NCBI GenBank assembly: GCA_011317545.1 | Contig: WUJK01000011.1 | Location: 1,379,501 to 1,443,500 of the forward strand | DNA length: 64,000 nucleotides | Direction: 5' to 3' | DNA from: Coniella vitis | Lineage: Eukaryota > Ascomycota > Sordariomycetes > Diaporthales > Schizoparmaceae | In this document: in pieces, positions 25,221 through 35,608 of the stretch | How the letters are laid out: every line of letters starts with the position of its first letter | How positions within the stretch are numbered: position 1 is the first letter of the stretch | Program-made: the position numbers and the translations under genes | Notes under the pieces: model-generated | Told to the model about the DNA's origin: nothing | The model's input: the letters and a program-made list of their open reading frames with translations, nothing else | Databases searched by the model: none

Positions 25221-25731
25221 ATTTGGATAAGAGGTCGCCTCGTCAACAATTGAATTGGGCTGCGGTTAAACGAGTGTCCTAGTGTTGACGATTTCCTAGT
25301 GGAAGCAAAGGGCCTTGTAGTTTAGGACATATGGAATTGCCTATCAATGGCCCTCGAGTCGTCGTGGTAGAGCGTTGGTGGTGTGGAGAAGAGTCCTTGC
25401 TTCCCCCGGGACTGCAAGTCGAATATGGTGTGCTTCTAGGTTATGTATCTGAGCAGATGAAGTAATCCGGGAATTGTTTCTTTCATAAAATTTGCCTTCC
25501 AAGACCCTTGATTGTATACCACTGCTGTATGCGGCGATGCGAATTCGGAAGGCAGAGAGGTGGTGGACAAGAGAGGTTAGCTGACGAGGGCTATGACGCC
25601 AGAATGAATACGCGGTCAAAAGTCTGAACCAGGTTGAGCAAGCGAGCAAGCAGGAGCAGTGATGTATTGGTGAGTTGAGGCGGAGCGGGAACGGTACAGT
25701 ACGGTATGGGATGTCGCAGGGAACAGAGGGT

Positions 25732-25757
25732 TCAGTCAGTCAGTCAGTCAGTCAGTC
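25732..25757 (+). repeat. TCAG microsatellite
   Basis: Six and a half perfect TCAG units, about 510 nt upstream of the ThrE-type gene start. Likely length-variable between isolates. Confidence 0.9.
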
Positions 25758-25987
25758 GAGAGCAGCAGGCCCACTGGGTTTATCTGGGAGAAGAGCCGTC
25801 GTAAGTCGAGGTCTAGGTCTTGGAAAGATCGACAGATCCACAAAAGCCACGGGCCTTGGTGTGATTTGTTGTGGTATCGCGGAGGGCTCTGGCGCGGGTG
25901 ACGTTGGTGGAGTGCCGAGTGGGAATGGGGGCCTCGACCATCCAGTTGTTTCTAGGCGGAATCAAGGCCACACTAGCCAGCGAGGGC

Positions 25988-25998
25988 GTACTATGTAC
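25988..25998 (+). repeat. GTACTATGTAC motif copy
   Basis: Exact copy; first of the 25.9-28.2 kb cluster. Confidence 0.7.
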
Positions 25999-27042
25999 TG
26001 TGTGCTATAGTCGTACTGGATCCTTGCTGCCAGTGCAACACGGCTCCGTCACAGTCGTGTCTCCCCACGGGCACACAAAGGAGCGTCTCCACAGACGGAC
26101 AGAGGAGCGCGGTGCGTGGACGGGTGTGGGTTGGGATGGGAAGCGGATGCGCTCAACGGTTGGCTGGCAGACACTGTGCCATGGGTTGGTGATTGTGAAA
26201 CCTGCAGTGTCGCCCAGAGCTGTGTTGGTCTTTTGCTGCTCAGATGGAACGGATGGGGGCAAAGGTCGAGCAAGCCTGGTTCAAGAGAAGGCCAAGAGGG
26301 AGAAAAATTCAGCGACGGCAAGACCGCCACAACCACCACACCACCACACCTTCCCTGCCATTGCGACGGCCGCTGCTTCCCAAGTCATATAGTTTGTTCT
26401 TGAATTAGAAGCCGCAATGACCAAAGCTTGCCATGTGCAAATCGTAGTGGCCGTCTCGGAAGGCGAGCCGGGTGGAGCACCGAAACAAAGAAGCCTCCGA
26501 AAAGGGCGCCTGTGTTTGGGTTGATAGCGAGACAAGATTATAGTATGGAACAGAGCCGCCTTGCGATACTGCTTGTACCATGTACTCCGTCCTGTGCGTA
26601 ACGCCGAACCGCAAGGCCGCGCATAAGGCAGGGACCCCAGCTTGCCAGGCTTGAGCAGCAGGGAACAGGCGGTGCCAGGGTTTCGGGGAGTGGGGTGCAC
26701 TGAAATCTAGCAGGGCTTGGGACTTGGCAGATTCTACTGGCACGGCAGGGTTGCTGATTGCGCGGCGCGGGATGCTGGCTGGTTGGCAGGTTGGGTACCC
26801 GGACGCAGCGATGGCGTTGACTGGCCTACCGCCTGGCGTCGGCCTACTGTACGATGTACCCTGCAAATGCACGCCATACTTATCGGCCCGGGCACGCTGC
26901 CCTGTGAATAGGTAGGTGGTGAGTAGCCAGATTCGCCCCTTCCAGGCGTGCTTTCCTTTGCACATAGTAGAGAGTAGAAGGGGGGACAAGCTACATCCAC
27001 TCTTCCCTGTCGGCTCTCTAGGCCTGTGCGATATCTTTACGC

Positions 27043-27052
27043 TACTATGTAC
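27043..27052 (+). repeat. TACTATGTAC motif copy
   Basis: Exact 10-mer, preceded by C rather than G. Confidence 0.7.
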
Positions 27053-27920
27053 AATATCGCTTTACGAGCAGAAGGCGGCAATTGAAAACATGGCCAAGCG
27101 AGCACAGACCAGAGTACAATCATAACCCTGTCTGCATTGCAAATCTGAGCCTCATCAAGCGACGAGTTTGTGCAACCAGATGCGGGACCCTGGGCATCGT
27201 TCACTGATCGACAGCCAGCTCGAGTGACGCGGCTGCGCGGCAAATATCATGCAGATGGGCAGACATGAGATGCACTGTACGAAGCCTTTGGGAAGATACG
27301 TACTAAACAGAAGTACAATGGCACGATGTGACAAACGGAAACGTTGCTGAGCAGATCCAAAGTAAGTACTTCCGTGCTTTGGTCACACAACCATGGAGAT
27401 CAAAGAAGAGAGGGCATCTCAATTCCACATCTCCTTCTTCCCTCTCTCCTGGCGATCACGTTTTCAGCCAGAACGGCAATGTCAGCCAGGGCGTGGGCGT
27501 AGGTTGATCTGACAACCAGCAGACTTCGTATACGATCATCTACTTGGCACTAGATTGCAGATTTCACATGCTTGCTGGCTTGTCACATCCTTCACAGCTT
27601 GTTACCAATGGCTCAGGCTCGGAATATCGGACAACGTTCACCCTAACAGTACAGTCACAGGTTGGATCTCCGCTGCCTCGTTGCACGCTGCAATAGCCCA
27701 CTTAACCAATCTGTCAGATCTACTACCATAGCAGCGTAGTACCATCCTGGCCCTTGTACCAGATGAAACGCCCAATGCGGTATCCCGAGCCAGCGTGTGA
27801 GGGTTTCTCTGGAGAGTAATCCGAAGGTTTCCCACCATGCATCTTTCCATATGCGGAACAGGTGAATTCGTATCCATCACTTCTCTCCAAAGACCCCGTG
27901 CCTCCCTTCTCGTTTCGTTT

Positions 27921-27930
27921 TACTATGTAC
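27921..27930 (+). repeat. TACTATGTAC motif copy
   Basis: Exact 10-mer; T-rich sequence before it. Confidence 0.7.
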
Positions 27931-28032
27931 TTACAGCAAGAAGAAAGGAATCGTCGGTTGTCTTGACTAAACGTACTATGGCTGACACCACATATTGATC
28001 GCCAGATGACAGCTGATCGTCACCTCATCCCC

Positions 28033-28042
28033 TACTATGTAC
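28033..28042 (+). repeat. TACTATGTAC motif copy
   Basis: Exact 10-mer, followed directly by GTACATC, so the GTAC half-site occurs twice in a row. Confidence 0.7.
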
Positions 28043-28149
28043 GTACATCATACAATGCGTCCCTGAAGATCCGTGGCGGTGTTCACCAAGTCACCAAAAT
28101 AGCATCTCGACAAAGTTGACACACAGTAACCAAGTAAGCCTCGAGTTAC

Positions 28150-28163
28150 TACATAGTATGTAC
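28150..28163. repeat. Compound motif TACATAGTATGTAC
   Basis: Near-palindromic fusion of a reverse and a forward half-copy of the recurrent word, 108 nt after the previous copy. Confidence 0.55.
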
Positions 28164-28400
28164 CATGATACCGAATTGCTGTGTACAAGCAAGATCCACC
28201 GTGGGTCTTGTTGAGCCACAGTCCGCCTCGATTGTCTGTTCTCTTGCTTGTGCCCGCAAATCGAAAGTCTGCAGCACCCAAAGCCCAAGCGTTGACAGCC
28301 TGGAGCGCGACAAATGCCCGATTCCGAAACCGCATGTCTACAGCAAGCCGTCACAATACTTGATTGTATTTCATCTTGCATATTTCCTTGCTGCCCAATA

Positions 28401-29717
28401 TCATGAAACAGTGTTCTTAGCGACAACGCCCCTGGCAAACTCGCCAAAAGTGATATGCTGAGTCCGATCCACCTCTTCATCCAGGTTGGGCTGCGTAAAT
28501 ACAGCAAGCGTGTTTCGTGCAATCTTCCTACCTCCTGCCCTGGCCCCGCGCACAAAGTGTGGCACCGCCTTGAACCTGCCATTTGTGATACGCTCCAATG
28601 CCTCACCTGTCTGGAATGCGATGCAGTCCCGCGGGATCTTGACTTGCACCGTCTCACCGGTACGGGACTTGATGTATAACCCGGCTGCTGGGTCTGGAGA
28701 GCTTGGCATTTCGCCGAGCAACTGCAGTCGCTTGTCCTGCGGTGAGTTTGGGTCTACTTTGTGGTCTGTCGGGTCGGAGATGCTCTCATCGACAAACATG
28801 GCGGACGTCAGCCCTGTTAGGCAACCGTGGTCTAGATGCGTAGCGCACCAGTCGTCTTCATCTCCATCATCGGCAGACTTTTCAGCGGCAGAGGCTCGGT
28901 CCGCTGGTTCCGGGTAATAGTGTAGCAGTCTGGCCTTGGTGGTCATGGAACCGGCCACCATGCGCTGTAGATATGCCACGGGATAATCTGAAATCTCTTG
29001 CTCGGCAAATTGATCACAAGCACGCGCAACCAAAACGGCGACGTCAATGATGAGTGTGCACAGCGCCTCGACAGACGATCGCATACCCGGGAGGATTGCG
29101 TCGTCAGGCCATATGTTCGGGCTCAAGTACTCTGGAAAGCTATCCTCATTGTACTGCTCTGTAGGCACTGCAGCTGATAGCTTGGGGTCGATGTAGAAGG
29201 CGCAGTTGGCGTAGAAAGAGCCCTTCAGGTCATCGACTTGACCGTTCTTGAGCGTCTCCTTGCCGAGTGACCATCCTGTGAGATACTTTGCCTTGTCGTT
29301 TTCCAGCTTGTCTGTTCGCCTTGAATCAGTGCCAGTTACAGGCGCTGGCTCTTCCTTGCTTTGTAGCAGATGCCGAGCAAACACAAGCACTCAATACGTA
29401 CCCAGCTCAGACTTGGGTAAATTTCCAAGATAGGACGCGTACGACAGCGCACGGCGTCGCAGCTCAGCAAACTCGGTGGGTACACCACTTACGACGAGGA
29501 TTCCCAACGACTCTGGGCCAAAGGCCTGCTGGAGGGTCGTCAAGGGCACGGAGCCTAGACCGCAAAGCCCCATGCATTAGTCGCTCTGATGAGACAATGT
29601 CAAGGAAACGTGGGTGAGTGTGGGCTTGTGGCGACATTTCGATGGAGTCGGGGGAAAAAGCATACCGTTCTTGAGCTCCTCAAGAGACACCGTGACTGCC
29701 TGAGCAACGGGTGCCAT
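28401..29717 (-). CDS. 2-oxoglutarate/Fe(II)-dependent dioxygenase
   Basis: Three exons (29717-29666, 29554-29402, 29311-28401) give 371 residues. The fold is that of isopenicillin N synthase-like oxygenases, often annotated as clavaminate synthase-like in fungi. Iron ligands are visible as HLDHG (His227, Asp229) and the distal His320 in GRFKAVPHFV. The 2-oxoglutarate-binding arginine is probably Arg334 (ARNTLAVF). The N-terminal part (VPLTTLQQAFGPESLGILVV) and ALSYASYLGNLP match the DIOX_N lead-in. The metal centre is complete, so the enzyme should be active; the substrate is not predictable. There is no neighbouring synthase or P450, so nothing points to a secondary-metabolite cluster. It diverges from FRG1 across 677 bp. 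All introns preserve frame and consensus ends. Confidence 0.88.
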
Positions 29718-30042
29718 GGTGATGCTGTGTGTTAGTCCAAGCAAGAAAATCTCGGACGCCGTTAAGCGAATTTCGGCTCAACCACGATGCAAAGGAGATT
29801 GGATTATTGCTTGAATACAGTCTTTGTTAAAGGCCTTGTCGCTGTTGTATCGAGCCATATTCTTCACCTTAGAGCCTCAAGAAATGGAAGGTGCCGAGTG
29901 CAATAATCAATGTTCTTACCCATCGGCAACTGCCGACAGGCTCTAGGCCACTGGCAGGTGGGGGCGCGAAACCTCTTATCATTCCAAACGTAAATGTGCA
30001 TTCCCATTTTAGCAGTGTCGGAGCTGTGCTTCCAGCGCTTCG

Positions 30043-30053
30043 GTACTATGTAC
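30043..30053 (+). repeat. GTACTATGTAC motif copy in divergent promoter
   Basis: Exact copy, 326 nt from the dioxygenase ATG and 342 nt from the FRG1 ATG, nearly midway between the two starts. Confidence 0.7.
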
Positions 30054-30245
30054 TGCGGTTAGCCACCTCTTCCCGGCCCTTGCAGGCTCTAGAACACGGC
30101 GCATCTAGAAGCGAGGTTTGAGCTTCGACCACCTGCTCCTCTCCTCCTACGACGAACAACATCCCACGTTTCTTGCCCTTGAGCCTCTGCTGCCCAACGC
30201 CCCACCTCTATTGGACCTCATTTCACCATCCTAGGAACATCTGCC

Positions 30246-30272
<27 letters not shown>
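30246..30272 (+). repeat. Poly(A) tract
   Basis: 27 consecutive A residues, 122 nt upstream of the FRG1 start. Such tracts can exclude nucleosomes; the exact length should be treated cautiously because homopolymers are error-prone. Confidence 0.85.
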
Positions 30273-30276
<4 letters not shown>

Positions 30277-30394
30277 CCGCAATCCCACTCCCTCCATCCT
30301 ACCGGACTCTGGCCGTGACCCCCGGCTAGCACCCAGACACCTGCTGCCCAACAAACGACGGCCTCCCATCTGTGCTGACCCTCAACAACCAAGC

Positions 30395-31318
30395 ATGGTC
30401 AAACCGCTCAGCTTCAAGGGCGACAAGAAAGCGAAGAAGCGCAAGCGGGAAGCCCGAAATGACGAGGACGCCGCAGCTTCTGGTGCCAGGGAGGCCAAGC
30501 TCACAAAGAGGGCGGCAGCTGCAGCGGCGCATGACGAGGACGACAACGTTGAGAACGACGACAGCTGGGTTTCAGCTGATACCGTTTCCGATGTGTCGGG
30601 CCCGATTGTCTTTGTCCTGCCGACAGAGCCCGTGACGGCACTGGCTTGTGATGCCAATGGTAAGGTTTTTACTCTGCCGGTTGAGAATCTAGTAGATGAC
30701 AACCCGGCTACCGCGGAGCCGCATGATGTGCGCATGGTATGGGTTGCGAATCGTATTGTTGGCACTGAGCACTACCGCTTCAAGGGCCATCATGGAAAGT
30801 CAGTTGGCACAACAGAATCACCCTTCTAGGCCCTACCAAGTAACAAGACCAGCTGACGAATGACTTGGATTTGGATCAGGTTCCTGAGTTGCGACAAGTA
30901 CGGCATTTTCACTGCGACCACTGAAGCTGTCTCTCCTCTCGAGTCGTTTACGCTGGTCGCCACGGCCGACACGCCGGGCACTTTTCAGGTTCAAACGCTG
31001 CGCGACACCTACCTTACAGTCAAAGCGTCGACCTCCTCGCGCGCTAATGCGCTGCCAGAGATTAGGGGAGATGCGACCGATATGACGTTCGACACAACAT
31101 TGCGAATACGTATGCAGGCGAGGTTCAAGCCGCGCATTAGAGCGACTAAAGAGGAGAAGGCAAGGGAAAAGATCAGCAGGAAAGAGCTGGAAGAAGCCGT
31201 GGGCCGGAGGTTGGACGAGGACGAGGTGAAGCTATTGAAGAAGGCGAGACGGGAGGGCGATTACCACGAGAAGCTGCTGGATCTGAAGGTCAAGAATAAG
31301 CACGACAAGTACGGTTGA
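30395..31318 (+). CDS. frg1: FRG1-like protein (RNA/actin-binding beta-trefoil)
   Basis: Two exons (30395-30798, 30880-31318) give 280 residues. FRG1 proteins are nucleolar and spliceosome-associated, with a fascin-like beta-trefoil. Seen: a basic N-terminal nuclear/nucleolar signal (FKGDKKAKKRKR), an acidic linker, a trefoil (about 70-200) with VWVANRIVGTEHYRFKGHHGK joined over the intron to FLSCDKYGIFTATTEAVSPLESF, and a basic helical tail (from RMQARFKPRI) ending KVKNKHDKYG. The intron uses a GTCAGT donor, which is less usual, but the join restores the conserved HHGKFLSCDKYG stretch exactly. The length is close to other fungal members. The plus-strand ATG at 30395 is the first before the basic signal. 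Confidence 0.92.
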
Positions 31319-32696
31319 GAGATCGAGAGTCAACACTCAACGCGTATCACAAGGCTGCAGCGTCAGATCTGTGCTCCGGTCGGGAGTGAGAATTATTCAC
31401 ATCCCACCAGACATTAGGTCTTCGAGCCCATTGCCAGCTCCGTGAGCATCTTGCTCAGAATCTGTGGGGTTACACCGCTCTGCTTACACAAGCCTGAAGC
31501 CTGACTACTCCTGCCTCGCAAGGCTGAGAGGAACTTGCCCATACAGCCTTGCGCTTGACATGGTATCTATTCTGCCCACTACTCAGAATTCACAGTCACC
31601 TGAGATCAATTCTCGCTTCTAGTTTCAGGGGGCCTTGACCCAGACGCTCTTCTAGCTTCCGCTGTGGAGTTACTCGAGGTTGATCACTTCTCGTTACCCA
31701 ATCGGCTTGCCATGGAGCGAAGCGACTACGCGCATACAGGCCACCCGATCGGCTTGCTCCGTGATAAAGACGGAAGTTTCTGACCACGTTGGCACGGTGC
31801 TTTGGATATCTCGGCTCATTGGGATGAGCACACCTCAATCGCATCATTCATCCTTGAGGACATTAATCAGAAGCCTTGGTACTACCGCGAGAAGACCTTT
31901 CTAGGCTAAGTGACTGTCAAACTTTCAAAGCTGCGAAAAAGAAGCTTCTTTAAAAGCATGTCTATTGCCTTTACTCGGGACGAGATGAAAGCCCCAATAA
32001 ATGGGCCTTATCGTATGTCAAAGTGGCCCAGATCAGAAACGAGCCTGTCGGTCATGGTCAGATCAGTAAAGCTTCAAGCCAGCTGGCCTTGTGGTTGACG
32101 CCAACTGACCCGCCGAGCCTGCTATCACGCAGGTTCAAAACCTGATATGCTTTGTTTTATTGTCTTCAATTCCCGCCAGTCCTGCAACTTGAATCATCTG
32201 TTTGACCCAGACAGGAGGAGTCGTCTGAATAAAGTGATCCTTTCTCCTGCCGACGGGATCGCAGGGGTCTCCGCACCCCTCGCTGTCCTTGATTTCTGGG
32301 CTTGGAATGACGTGCGGAAAGGCAGCCCGCAGGGACCTGGGCTTGGCATGACGTGAAGGTCGCACTGGGGGAGATGAGACAGTATTCTGGTTGTCAATAT
32401 TGATATTGGACTATTTCCCCAGATTTCGTTATTCAGTCGAAGCGACTTGGCAGACTCTTGACATTTACGCTTAAAAGTGTTCCATTGCACATTGGCTATT
32501 CTGCTATCCGCTTCAGGTTAAATTTTGTCAGTCAGCAACGGTGAAACTACAATGTTTGGCAGGTCAAAGCAAAGCCAAGGCGAGAAGCCACGCAACAGCT
32601 CGCAAGGGATTAGTTGGGTAATACCGTGTGTTGTCCCCCAAAAAATATTACATTTTCTCCGCGCGCGCGCTCTCCTATCCCCCCAAAGGCATTGGC
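31319..32696. other. Intergenic, possible tRNA-derived repeat
   Basis: Between FRG1 and the four-TM gene. It includes an A-box-like TGGCCTTGTGG (32082-32092) and a B-box-like GGTTCAAAACC (32132-32142), then a GC-rich part with two near-identical 18-mers. No protein gene was found. A CG alternation (32660-32670) lies just upstream of the next start. Confidence 0.4.
32297..32355 (+). repeat. 18-bp direct repeat, 41-bp period
   Basis: TGGGCTTGGAATGACGTG at 32297-32314 recurs with one change (C for A) at 32338-32355. Each copy contains TGACGTG, a CRE-like core. Confidence 0.7.
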
Positions 32697-33432
32697 ATGA
32701 AATCAAGACTAACAACATTTGGAGCAAACTATATTAGGGTTCTGTTCGGCATCATTTTCACTCTTGCAGTAGCCGAATTCTGCTTCACTATTGATGCATT
32801 TGTGTACTTGGAGAAATTGCACAAATGGTGGTCATCAACAGAGAGGGCCCGGATGGCCTTCTTGATCTTCAGCTGCGCCAGAACTGTCTTCCTGTCGGCA
32901 ATATACACCGTCAGCCACTGTAAAAGGTGAGTGCCAGAGGCCTTGATTACGAGTGATGACACCTCGGAAATTGTACACGTGAACATGGGGACTGATGGTA
33001 CGTGCTTATCCACAATAGAGTCAAAAACTTGATGAACACGATGCACACGGTGAGTTAACCAACTCTTTTCTACCTCAACCATTTCGCCATCTGCCCAGAA
33101 ACAAACAAACTGATTCGGAAAACCCACGTTAGATCTTCCTGGTCATCTCGACGATCCTCTGGGTCGTCTCAGGCGTGCTCATCCACCAAATCTGGGGCTA
33201 CGTCGAGTGCGCCAACGCAGGAATCCCCGACAACTTTGACGAGTTTAAGAGCCAGGTTGAGGGCGGCCTGAGCCTGTGCCATGAGATCAAGATTATCGAG
33301 ATTATTGCGTGGACGATTGCGGCTGTTAGCGTACTGGCGACAATTCCCGTTGTAAAGACATATCTAGAGCGGAGGCGGTCCAAGGCTGAGGCCAAGAAGC
33401 ACGAGGCGATGGGCAACAAAGAGTCGGTATGA
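32697..33432 (+). CDS. Four-transmembrane protein, MARVEL-like
   Basis: Three exons (32697-32926, 33019-33049, 33133-33432) give 186 residues. Four hydrophobic spans are visible: about 10-36 (YIRVLFGIIFTLAVAEF), 49-72 (MAFLIFSCARTVFLSAIY), 88-110 (IFLVISTILWVVSGVLI) and 138-160 (IIEIIAWTIAAVSVLATI). Both termini are short and basic (MKSR at the start, ERRRSKAEAKKHE near the end), which places them in the cytosol. A pair of Cys in the second loop (ECANAG and LCHEI) could form a disulfide. The plan is that of fungal MARVEL or tetraspan-like membrane organisers, but no diagnostic motif is seen. Exon 2 is only 31 nt; it keeps frame and both its splice sites are good. Function unknown. Confidence 0.78.
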
Positions 33433-33846
33433 AAGGAATGCGCAGCCCCATGCTTTTTGGGAGGTATGATTTCGATTTAGTGTAACGAGGGCATTGATCT
33501 GGTTTCATTGTTATATTTGTGTTAGTGTTAAGGTATTTAATCAATTCACTGATACTCGTTTGTTGGGTAATACTGGATATCCAGGTGGCTGCTTCATCGT
33601 GACACGCATGTGCGAATTGCATGCGGCGTTCGCTAAGCTCCGTAGTCAAAGTCTTTGGGACAATGTGACCGCAGCGAGTGGACGAGAACATCCCAGGCGT
33701 CGTCTTTGTATCCCACGATATATCTGCCAAATCCGGATGGCATTGGCAGCATCGCAGCACGCAAAAGTGACGAACTCGTCCGTAGTATGTAGCTTGCCCA
33801 TTTGAATGAGTGTTTCATTAGTATATACATTGGCAATGCTCAGTCT
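33433..33846. other. Convergent intergenic region
   Basis: 414 bp between the stop of the four-TM gene (+) and that of WDR89 (-). AT-rich early part, probably both 3' UTRs. Nothing else seen. Confidence 0.6.
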
Positions 33847-35051
33847 TTAATTGGGTCGCCATGCTATGATCTTGCCATCTTCTCCAGCAGTGAAAACAAC
33901 CTGTTCCTGATCAAAGAACCGGAAGCTCCGCACCAGCTCTGACCCGTGAGCTCCTGGCAGTCCGACACTCGTCTCGGCACTGAAAGACCAAGAGGGAAGT
34001 TTCGACATGTGGATCAACTGAAAAAGCTGTTGGCTATTCATGCAGGCTAGTTAGTGTCTTGTTCACAAACAAACCTGCTTTTTTTTTCTTTCTCGCAAAG
34101 GCGTCTCGGACTTACTCTTGCGAACCGGCACCAATCACAGCACCGTTGTCGCCCAACTTGGGAGTTACGTTGGCCACGTACTGGCACTTGAGCACCTCAC
34201 GGATATCGCCAAAGTCGATCGTGGCGGAGCCTTTTTCCTGTGTCTCGGCCATATCATACAGTGCAAACTTCTCGTCGTGGCTTGTGGCATACACCTCAGT
34301 GTCGTTGAGAAATCCTGCATGGTGGACTGAGCCGTGGTTGAATGTCTGAATAACGACTTCGTCCTCGTCTGTGATTGTAGTGTCGCAGATGTTGACAAGG
34401 CCGTCTGTTGAGCCTGACAGCAGAATGTTTGAGGATGCTGGGTGGAAGTTGAGCTAGGGGCAAAGATTTAGATTTCGATTGGTCTGGTTGACTAGCAAAA
34501 AGGAGAGGAAATTACCTCTGTTACGTCGTCGCTGTGGACTTCGTTGTACCGTATACTTGGTGCTGAGCCGGCACGTGCATCCCAGATGAGGATGGAGGCT
34601 TGGTGGTTTGCAAATTCTGTACCAGCCGCGATGGCGTTTCCTGCTGCAGAACAAGCGAGGGATACCAGCGGCGCATCACTTCCTACAAAATACAAAATTC
34701 TTAGCATTGGCAGTTTTGGGAACCAGAGTCATAGTTCAACATACCGCCGGGGGTCGCTATTTGTGCCTTTGCTCCATCGAGGCGGAGATCCCACAGCGAG
34801 ACAGTCCCGTTCTCACCAGCCGTGCAGATGATCGAATTAGATGCATCATATGCCCTGGCGCAGCTAATGTTGCCGTGCGTTGTCCGTATCGTCTTCAATG
34901 GGCCTTTGCTTAGACTCAAGGGATCGAATAGGGCGAGGTTCTGGTCAGAGGAGATGGCGGCAAGACCTTGAGCAAGAGGAACTATTTCCAGCATATAGGC
35001 TGGATCTCGCCCTGGATTCTGGAAGGCATCGACTGGACTGAGATTATACAT
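33847..35051 (-). CDS. wdr89: WD40-repeat protein, WDR89-like
   Basis: Four exons (35051-34745, 34682-34516, 34453-34116, 34033-33847) give 332 residues. A beta-propeller with about six WD repeats is visible: CTAGENGTVSLWDLR, QASILIWDARAG, LLSGSTDGLVNICD, ATSHDEKFALYDM and a final FTAGEDGKIIAW. The order and spacing fit WDR89 of fungi and animals. No enzymatic domain is present; such proteins act as scaffolds, and the specific role of WDR89 is not established. The last intron has two AG acceptors; only the second (after 34034) keeps frame, restoring GSQDQQLFQLIHMS. Diverges from HRD3. Confidence 0.85.
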
Positions 35052-35608
35052 TTTCGCTGACGTTGCTTGGTCGCTCTTTTGCTATGTGGATGAGCAAATT
35101 CACGTCGTTGATTGACCTGCACAGAACCCTTTGATTCACTTTGGAAAAATACCCAGGACACCGGCGGCTGCGCATGGGTCCAATGAAGATTCTAACACGC
35201 ATTAGTACAACAAGTCGTGTAAGAGTGCAGTGGCCTGTTTGTACCTGGGTTGATGGCAATGGACATGGAAATTTAGCGCTACAACTTCTTAGGCCCTCCA
35301 GACGAGGCTGTCTTCATTGAGCCAATCAGCATAAAGTAGGGACTGCGGCAAGCAGGGCCTCCTGGTACTCTAGCGTCATCAGTGGTACCTAGTGTGGATC
35401 CAGGCATGCAGTACAGTGGTACCAAAGTACAATGGCAGGAGCGATATGGCCAGCTTGTACTTGCAATTCCACATCCAACATCCAACACGACCAAAGCGTT
35501 TCCCATCCTGCGCCAACGGCTATTATCGTTCTGCCTCCTCAGCAGCACGACGTGCACAGTGGCGATGTTTTAGCCCTTTGCTATGTGCTCCTTTGATTTC
35601 CACGCATT
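35052..35608. other. Divergent promoter of WDR89 and HRD3
   Basis: 557 bp. It contains several GTAC half-sites (35396-35430 region: GTACC, AGTAC, GGTACC, AGTAC) but no exact copy of the recurrent word. No gene was seen. Confidence 0.5.

Larger units (their letters stand above)
25221..28400. other. Long intergenic region rich in TACTATGTAC words
   Basis: 3.2 kb containing the promoter of the ThrE-type gene and the 3' flank of the dioxygenase gene. It carries a TCAG microsatellite, four exact copies of the recurrent word, one compound copy, and looser variants (TTGTACCATGTAC near 26573, TGTACGATGTACC near 26849). ORFs on the two strands overlap and show no domain; I see no gene. Confidence 0.5.
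29718..30394. other. Divergent promoter of dioxygenase and FRG1
   Basis: 677 bp shared by two genes facing away from each other. It holds one exact GTACTATGTAC copy and a 27-nt A run within the likely FRG1 leader. No other gene was seen. Confidence 0.6.

Noticed and set aside
28401..31318. Secondary-metabolite cluster around the dioxygenase.
   Set aside because: Neighbours are FRG1 and a ThrE-type membrane protein; there is no synthase, P450, methyltransferase or pathway regulator nearby.
31319..32100. Decayed transposon with coding remnants.
   Set aside because: No reverse transcriptase, transposase or integrase motif could be read in any frame, and no terminal repeats were found by eye.
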